In this document: positions 6,219 to 10,422 of the stretch, in pieces
Numbering within the stretch: position 1 is the stretch's first letter
Layout: each line of letters starts with the position of its first letter
NCBI GenBank assembly: GCA_944381335.1
Contig: CALWKT010000085.1
Location: 1-10,422 of the forward strand
Source: an uncultured Christensenellaceae bacterium
GTDB taxonomy: Bacteria > Bacillota_A > Clostridia > Christensenellales > UBA3700
Length of the DNA stretch: 10,422 nt
Reading direction: 5' to 3'
Program-made: the position numbers and the translations under genes
The notes under the pieces: model-generated
Database searches by the model: none
Seen by the model: only the letters and a program-made list of their open reading frames with translations
What the model was told of the DNA's origin: nothing

Positions 6219-8318
6219 TCAGTCGATGCCGAACGCCGAAAGTCTGCCGGAAAAGTCAAGAACGTAAGCTACGCCGTCACATACGACGGGCTTGCTCAGA
6301 ACGGGCGAGCCAACGTTGAACGAACTGACTTGCGCGCCGTCCTTGTCAAGCAGATATAAGCGTCCGTCCGACGCGCCGAACAGAAGAAGGTCTCTGCAAG
6401 GGACTATTCCGCTCTCCACCGTCGCGCCGCCTTTTGAAGTGTACGGCGAGGTAAACGCCAGCGCTTCGCCCGTCACGAAATTCCACAGCAGACTGCCGTC
6501 TGTCAGCGAAAGCGCGATCACGCCTTTGTCAGCCGTGGTGAAATACCCGACGTCTCCTTCTACGTAAGGTGCGCTTGCGGCGTCAAGATTGAAGCCGTCC
6601 GGAGTATATTTCTTCAGTATCTTTCCGTCGTCTCCGGACACAAGGAATACCGACGATTCAGCCGCCACCCACAGACTGTCACCGCTGACGACGGGCGTTG
6701 TCGTGCGGTATCTCAGCCCTCCTTTATCGTTTTTCCACGCCGTCTTTCCTGTCGAAACGTCATAGGCAACGAGTTTATCCCAGTGCGATCCGACGACGAC
6801 CTTATCACCGCAGACCACCATTCTGGACGGGCCGCTGTATCCGCTGGGATTTTCAGCCGTCCACAAAACCGAACCGTCGCTTTCCGACAGACAAAAAACC
6901 TGCTGTCCGCCGCCGCAGAATACCCTGCCTCCGTCCACGGCTATTCCCATGACCGTGTCTCTTACAGCGATAAGCCCCGGGTCTTTCTTCCAGACAAGCG
7001 CGCCTGTCTCAGCGTCAAGTTTGTAAACTGTCCCTTCGCTGTCCTGAGCGATCACGCAGCCGTCGCCTACATAAAAGGAATTCTTCACCGAATTTACCGT
7101 CCGGTATTTCCAGATCTCCTCTCCTGTCGCGGCGTCGTAACAGAGAATGCCGCAGTCCTTGGGGTAGCCGTCGTCTACGGTGCCGACGTATATCTTCCCG
7201 TTGCTGATCACCGGCTCCGCGAACTCGGCATGGCTCCCTGCGGTCACGCTCCACAGCGCGTTTTCAGGCGTCTCTTTGTCAAAACCGTAATACAGAAGCT
7301 TGGAAGTAACCAGCTCTCCTCCGCTAAGCGACACTTTGCGCACTGCGGCGGGATAAGAATCTATCCCTCCGCAATCCGGGCGCGTCGTGCTCACGTTGAA
7401 AATGCCGTCCTCCGTTTCGTTCATATAGTTATAATGCCAGTGACCGAACACCCACGCGATCAGACCGTGCTCCTTAAGGTCGAGCGTATTGAGACCGTAG
7501 CTGACCGTGAAACCGTTTTCGTCGGGACAGATATCGTGACAGAATACTATCACCTTTTTTCCGTTGTCGACGGCGGCAAGGTCGCTGGCGAGCCAGCGCC
7601 ACACTTCCGAGCGCGTGTACCTTGCAAGCCTGTCTCCGTATGCGAGCGACACGACGACGTAATGCACGTCTCCAACTTCGAAAGAATAATTGACGGGGCC
7701 GTAGATGTTTTCGTACAGCGCCTCGCCGTAACTTCCCCAATCCACAAAATCGTGATTGCCTATCACGTAGCGCACGGGCACTCCCATCGTTTCGCTGTTC
7801 ATTTCGTTGACGTGGCTTTTCAGCCCGTCTTCGTAACAGATGTCGCCGGTGTGGATAATAAACGCGGGGTCCTCCGCCTCGACTTTCTCTTTCACGTTGT
7901 CGATCCAGTCTCCCACGCCGGACGCGCCGACCTCGGTGTCGGAGATCTGAAGAAAACTGTGATCGGTCATGTCCTTTTCGAGTTTGTCCAGATAAAAATC
8001 GTATCCGTCTCTTTCCTTGCCTGCGTCGATATAGAAATCGTCCGTCCAGTACCCCGAAGGCACCGTCACGGTCACAAACCTGTCTTTCAGCCAGCCGTCA
8101 AGCTCGTAAAACCCGTTTTCGTCCGTCTTTACCACGTCTCTTCCGTTGGTGACGGCGACGCCGGAAAGCGGCTTTCCTGTTCCCGACTCGTAGACGTAGC
8201 CGCTGTATCTGTTGTGTTTTACCGCGAAATATATCCCCGCCGCAAGCGACGCGGCAACCGCGAGCGCCGCGACCGTTATCATAATTATAATCATAATTTT
8301 TCTCTTTTTCGCGTTCAC
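6219..8318 (-). CDS. Membrane-anchored calcineurin-like phosphoesterase with C-terminal PQQ-type beta-propeller
   Basis: The product is 699 aa from the chosen GTG. After a basic start (NAKKRKI) a single membrane segment at about residues 9-33 should place the rest outside the cell. Residues about 38-115 resemble the carboxypeptidase-regulatory-like/MetallophosN beta domain (GYVYESGTGKPLSGVAV, then TDENGFYEL). The metallophosphoesterase domain follows, with SDTE (D127), HTGD (D159), GNHD (187-190), CHD (H261) and GHWH (H293, H295). From about 334 to the end there are repeated blade motifs such as LCYDAATGEEIWKY, YKLDAETGALVWK and VAYDVSTGKTAWK, typical of PQQ-like propellers. The substrate is unknown. 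The open frame extends upstream to a TTG at 8381 and includes an ATG at 8354. The GTG at 8318 is preferred because GGAGG lies nine nt before it. Glu129 replaces the usual motif-I His. Confidence 0.86.
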   Translation of the reverse strand: MNAKKRKIMIIIMITVAALAVAASLAAGIYFAVKHNRYSGYVYESGTGKPLSGVAVTNGRDVVKTDENGFYELDGWLKDRFVTVTVPSGYWTDDFYIDAGKERDGYDFYLDKLEKDMTDHSFLQISDTEVGASGVGDWIDNVKEKVEAEDPAFIIHTGDICYEDGLKSHVNEMNSETMGVPVRYVIGNHDFVDWGSYGEALYENIYGPVNYSFEVGDVHYVVVSLAYGDRLARYTRSEVWRWLASDLAAVDNGKKVIVFCHDICPDENGFTVSYGLNTLDLKEHGLIAWVFGHWHYNYMNETEDGIFNVSTTRPDCGGIDSYPAAVRKVSLSGGELVTSKLLYYGFDKETPENALWSVTAGSHAEFAEPVISNGKIYVGTVDDGYPKDCGILCYDAATGEEIWKYRTVNSVKNSFYVGDGCVIAQDSEGTVYKLDAETGALVWKKDPGLIAVRDTVMGIAVDGGRVFCGGGQQVFCLSESDGSVLWTAENPSGYSGPSRMVVCGDKVVVGSHWDKLVAYDVSTGKTAWKNDKGGLRYRTTTPVVSGDSLWVAAESSVFLVSGDDGKILKKYTPDGFNLDAASAPYVEGDVGYFTTADKGVIALSLTDGSLLWNFVTGEALAFTSPYTSKGGATVESGIVPCRDLLLFGASDGRLYLLDKDGAQVSSFNVGSPVLSKPVVCDGVAYVLDFSGRLSAFGID

Positions 8319-8327
8319 TTTGTAAGT

Positions 8328-8332
8328 CCTCC
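8328..8332 (-). promoter_or_regulatory. Ribosome-binding site that sets the phosphoesterase start
   Basis: GGAGG on the minus strand, nine nt upstream of the GTG at 8318. Neither the ATG at 8354 nor the TTG at 8381 has a comparable site, so this decides the start codon. Confidence 0.7.
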
Positions 8333-8388
8333 GCTCCCGTTGTTCTGCCTTCATTTTATTACGGCTGAATGCCGCAGTCAATGCCGCT

Positions 8389-8397
8389 TTTATATCA
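8389..8397 (-). promoter_or_regulatory. Candidate extended -10 promoter for the phosphoesterase gene
   Basis: Minus-strand TGATATAAA fits an extended -10 (TG-N-TATAAA). Transcription would start near 8382, giving a leader of about 64 nt before the GTG at 8318. No convincing -35 is present, which extended -10 promoters can tolerate. A start here would also exclude the TTG start at 8381 as a normally led codon. Confidence 0.4.
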
Positions 8398-8412
8398 CAA
8401 GATGAGGATTAC

Positions 8413-8428
8413 AATTGTCTTGACAATT
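8413..8428. promoter_or_regulatory. 7-2-7 inverted repeat, candidate operator
   Basis: AATTGTC-TT-GACAATT is a perfect seven-base dyad around a two-base centre. It lies between the candidate promoters of the two divergent genes. The second half overlaps TTGACA (8420-8425), the likely -35 of the beta-helix gene. A bound repressor here could block that promoter and sit just upstream of the phosphoesterase promoter. No regulator gene is present in the window. Confidence 0.5.
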
Positions 8429-8453
8429 TTCGCCCGAAATGAGAAAATATATT
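8420..8453 (+). promoter_or_regulatory. Candidate promoter for the beta-helix gene
   Basis: A perfect TTGACA (8420-8425) is followed by an AT-rich stretch containing TATATT (8448-8453). The spacer of 22 nt is longer than the usual 17. At 17-18 nt only GAAAAT or AAAATA is available. Either an activator compensates or the weaker -10 is used. Transcription from here gives a leader of more than 130 nt. Confidence 0.4.
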
Positions 8454-8485
8454 TGATGTCAAAGCGAATCATCGACGTTTTTATC

Positions 8486-8521
8486 ATATGCCCGGTCTGT
8501 TTCAGCGGCATGCGGGCATAT
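8486..8521 (+). repeat. Inverted repeat/hairpin in the leader of the beta-helix gene
   Basis: ATATGCCCG (8486-8494) and CGGGCATAT (8513-8521) are perfect nine-base complements around an 18-nt loop. An alternative pairing ATGCC/GGCAT (8488-8492 with 8507-8511) is possible inside it. It lies 73 nt upstream of the start codon, beyond the candidate promoter, so it would be transcribed. No T-tract follows, so it is not a terminator. It could be an operator or an mRNA structure. Confidence 0.55.
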
Positions 8522-8542
8522 ACCTGAGACAACTTCACGCAA

Positions 8543-8564
8543 CGCGGATAAATTCCCGTCCGCG
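8543..8564 (+). repeat. Second leader hairpin
   Basis: CGCGGA (8543-8548) and TCCGCG (8559-8564) pair perfectly around a 10-nt loop. The hairpin ends 30 nt before the start codon of the beta-helix gene and does not cover the ribosome-binding site. Its role is unknown, and a six-pair stem is only modest evidence. Confidence 0.4.
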
Positions 8565-8594
8565 CGCATCGCGACACAGCATCAAAGGAACGGT

Positions 8595-10217
8595 ATGCAA
8601 AAAAATTACACCTTCGGATCATTTTCCGTATTCGACGCACTCTCTGACGACGGTTGTTACACTTCTCAGAGCAGATATCTTTTCGCCGTAAACGCGCAGG
8701 CGCTCAAAGGCGTGTGCGGCTACGTCGCCAATTCTTCTCCTCTTACGAAAAACGAGGAGATCAGACATTTCGCGATCGTGATGAAAGGGCTGAAGAACGT
8801 TACGATAGACGGGAACGGCTCAAGAATACTCCTCAAGGATAAAGGTTCTTTCGCCTTTCTCGAAGACTGCGAAAACGTGACGATAGCCAATTTCACCTTC
8901 GACGTGGAAACGCCGTGCTGCCCGGAGTTTACCGTCTACAAGACGGGACTGACCTCAGCTTGCGTCAGATTCGCGCCGAACACGCGCATAGTCACGACGG
9001 GCGCAGGGTTCGACGTCTGCTGCGGAAACAACAGGATCGCCGTGGACGGAAAAGGAATCACCTACGTCAGAAGCCCTGAGACGGACAGAAACGCGATTTT
9101 CACCATTGGGAAAGAACAGGCTGACGTGTTCTCAAGGGTGACGAAAGCGGAGATCCTGGGCGAAGACGTAAACGGGATGACCGCGAAGTTTTCTTTCAAA
9201 TCGCTCTGCCCGCTCAAAAACGACTGTTCTTACTCTTACCGCACCAATCTGCGCGACGAAGCGGGATTCGTGCTCAGCAACTGCTCAGGCGTCACTTTCA
9301 GAAACTGCAACGTCAAGTACATGCATACACAGGGCATAGTCGCGCAATTCTGCAAAGATCTGACTTTCGAAAAACTGGACGTACGCCCCAAGCCCTCTCA
9401 GAGCGTCGCCTGCACGGGCAACGTTTTCGATTTCTTCGAGTGCTCGGGCAAGATCAACGTGACCGGCTGTTATTTCAGCGGATGCCTGGGAAAGATCGTC
9501 AACCTCGGCGCACAATACGCACGGATAAACGGCAGGATAGATTCAAACACGATCGCGTGCGCTTACGCAAATCCGAAATATTACGGAATACCTTTCTGCA
9601 AGAAAGGCGACGTGCTGGCGATCGCGGACACCCCCGACCTGGTACAGACGGGAAGATATCTGGCTGAAAAATGCATGGTCGACAAGATAAATCCCGATCT
9701 GTTCACGGTCTCCTTCTCAGACGAGATACCCTCTGACGTCGCGGGTAAAACGCTTGAGAACGTCTCTGCGAACAACGCGGATCTTATCTTTGAAGGCAAC
9801 ACTCTTTACGACGTTCCCAACAAGGCGATCTGCGTCAACTCCTCAGGAAACCATACGGTAAAGGGAAACAATTTCAAAAAGGTGACAGGCAGTTGCGTCT
9901 TCATCGGTGGCGACGCGTCGAAGGACTTCGTTTCGGGGCGCGTAGGCAATACGGTGATCTCGGGCAACCGCTTCTCAGATTGCAACACTCCGGTGATCTG
10001 CGTCGCGCCGGCGGTAAGCGAAAAATGCGACGACTTCGCAGAAAGCGTAACCGTGAGCGGCAACGATTTTTCCGAAAGCGAAAAGGTGCTTTACGACGTG
10101 AAGCACACGCGCGAATTCACCTTTGATTCTTCAAACGTCTGCGACGACGAAAAATACGTCGGATACGCTTTGAACTGCGTGTCGGTAAAAACGCAGGATT
10201 ACGAAATAAAATATTAA
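8595..10217 (+). CDS. GH110-like right-handed beta-helix protein, probably catalytically degenerate
   Basis: A 540-aa protein built of parallel beta-helix coils, shown by recurring patterns such as NVTIDGNGSRI (about 68-78), NVTIANFTFD, GVTFRNCNV, LIFEGNTL and TVSGNDF. The order of motifs fits GH110 (alpha-1,3-galactosidase-like) proteins: an early 'yfisN'-like segment (YVANSS), the IDGNGS turn, a middle region ending CSGKINVTGCYFSG, and a late FIGGDA...SGRV...ISGNRFSDC block. The substrate residues expected there from my memory of the family, an Asp in TADATHF and the DDATNVHG stretch, are here N276 and GKIVNLGA (from 299), so hydrolase activity is doubtful. No signal peptide or membrane segment is seen, and cysteines are unusually frequent. 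The ATG at 8595 has AAAGGAA five nt upstream. Alternative: an unrelated pectate-lyase-like beta-helix. Confidence 0.75.
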   Translation: MQKNYTFGSFSVFDALSDDGCYTSQSRYLFAVNAQALKGVCGYVANSSPLTKNEEIRHFAIVMKGLKNVTIDGNGSRILLKDKGSFAFLEDCENVTIANFTFDVETPCCPEFTVYKTGLTSACVRFAPNTRIVTTGAGFDVCCGNNRIAVDGKGITYVRSPETDRNAIFTIGKEQADVFSRVTKAEILGEDVNGMTAKFSFKSLCPLKNDCSYSYRTNLRDEAGFVLSNCSGVTFRNCNVKYMHTQGIVAQFCKDLTFEKLDVRPKPSQSVACTGNVFDFFECSGKINVTGCYFSGCLGKIVNLGAQYARINGRIDSNTIACAYANPKYYGIPFCKKGDVLAIADTPDLVQTGRYLAEKCMVDKINPDLFTVSFSDEIPSDVAGKTLENVSANNADLIFEGNTLYDVPNKAICVNSSGNHTVKGNNFKKVTGSCVFIGGDASKDFVSGRVGNTVISGNRFSDCNTPVICVAPAVSEKCDDFAESVTVSGNDFSESEKVLYDVKHTREFTFDSSNVCDDEKYVGYALNCVSVKTQDYEIKY

Positions 10218-10295
10218 AAAACGCAATACTTATCGCAAAAAATACATTTGCGATCAAAAACGCGCAAACCTCATGCGACTGTTTTATAACAAAAA
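10218..10295. repeat. Alternating inverted CGCAAA/TTTGCG repeats after the beta-helix gene
   Basis: ATCGCAAA (10232-10239) and TTTGCGAT (10247-10254) are perfect eight-base complements with a seven-nt loop. A third arm, CGCAAA (10263-10268), can pair with TTTGCG in competition. The set starts 15 nt after the stop codon. No T-tract follows on the plus strand, so it is not a classical terminator. The stretch from 10218 to the next feature holds no gene. Confidence 0.5.
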
Positions 10296-10325
10296 ATCCC
10301 GCCCTTTACGAACGGGATAATTTTT
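10291..10325. terminator. Bidirectional-looking intrinsic terminator
   Basis: ATCCCG (10296-10301) and CGGGAT (10313-10318) form a six-pair stem with an 11-nt loop. A run of A precedes it and AATTTTT follows it, so a U-tract is produced on either strand. On the plus strand it can end the beta-helix transcript; on the minus strand it can end the gene entering from the right edge. Confidence 0.7.
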
Positions 10326-10336
10326 AACCTGTTTTA

Positions 10337-10422
10337 TTATTCGTCTTCATGTTCCGCCTTGCGGCGGCGCCGCTGCGTTTTGCTTACGCCTTTATCTCGC
10401 TGAGCTTTACGGGTCTGCCCTC
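10337..10422 (-). CDS. Possible 3' end of a minus-strand gene (partial, frame uncertain)
   Basis: One minus-strand frame stays open from the window edge to a TAA at 10339-10337 and ends RRRRKAEHEDE. It stops about 20 nt before the terminator, as expected for the end of a gene. A competing frame reads EGRPVKLSEIKA and stops at 10386-10384. That frame uses codons (AGA, ATA, AAG, GCG) more like the rest of the window, while the longer frame has CGT, CGA and GCT. Both are too short to identify. A gene ending here is likely only because of the terminator. Confidence 0.3.
   Translation of the reverse strand, partial: GQTRKAQRDKGVSKTQRRRRKAEHEDE

Noticed and set aside
6783..8405. Long open frame (540 codons) on the plus strand opposite the phosphoesterase gene
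   Set aside because: Its product has no recognisable domain and the opposite strand encodes clear phosphoesterase and propeller motifs. It is a shadow caused by codon bias.
8395..8640. 81-codon minus-strand frame across the divergent intergenic region
   Set aside because: No ribosome-binding site or family resemblance; it crosses the candidate promoters and the start of the beta-helix gene.

Overview
This window looks like a chromosomal segment of an endospore-forming member of the Bacillota, most likely an uncultured gut-type clostridium. The evidence is a complete spoIIE (a sporulation-only gene), a complete GerA-type germinant receptor operon, and a Firmicutes-style sigma-A promoter in front of tmRNA. 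A lower rank cannot be fixed from the sequence alone. Codon choice (GCG, GCC, AGA, ATA, CGC) looks similar across the genes, so nothing stands out as recently acquired. No transposase, prophage, CRISPR array, tRNA or rRNA was seen.

Layout from left to right. Positions 1-70 hold the 5' end of ssrA (tmRNA) on the minus strand, cut by the window edge, with its own near-consensus promoter at 81-109. Positions 162-3809 hold a minus-strand operon transcribed gerAA, gerAB, gerAC. Its genes overlap by 4 and 17 nt, as in translationally coupled ger operons. A 114-bp divergent intergenic region (3810-3923) separates it from spoIIE on the plus strand (3924-6188). That region holds a Spo0A-box-like sequence and a perfect TATAAT placed 6 nt before the spoIIE start codon. 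Convergent with spoIIE is a membrane-anchored metallophosphoesterase fused to a PQQ-type beta-propeller (6219-8318, GTG start). A second divergent intergenic region (8319-8594) carries a 7-2-7 dyad overlapping a TTGACA and two hairpins. It leads to a right-handed beta-helix protein of GH110-like (alpha-1,3-galactosidase-like) architecture (8595-10217). From 10218 on there are inverted repeats, a bidirectional-looking terminator and perhaps the 3' end of another minus-strand gene.

How the genes fit together. spoIIE acts early in sporulation: it activates sigma-F in the forespore and works at the polar septum. The gerA receptor is normally made late, in the forespore, and works when the spore germinates. 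Placing them head to head couples the entry and exit genes of dormancy around one short control region. ssrA is a housekeeping gene that lies directly downstream of the ger operon. The phosphoesterase and beta-helix pair has no visible tie to sporulation.

Most interesting points: the beta-helix protein appears to have lost the catalytic acidic residues expected of GH110; the GerAC homologue lacks a lipobox cysteine; spoIIE may be leaderless; and the phosphoesterase has Glu where motif I usually has His. I found no clear evidence of an entirely new multi-gene system.
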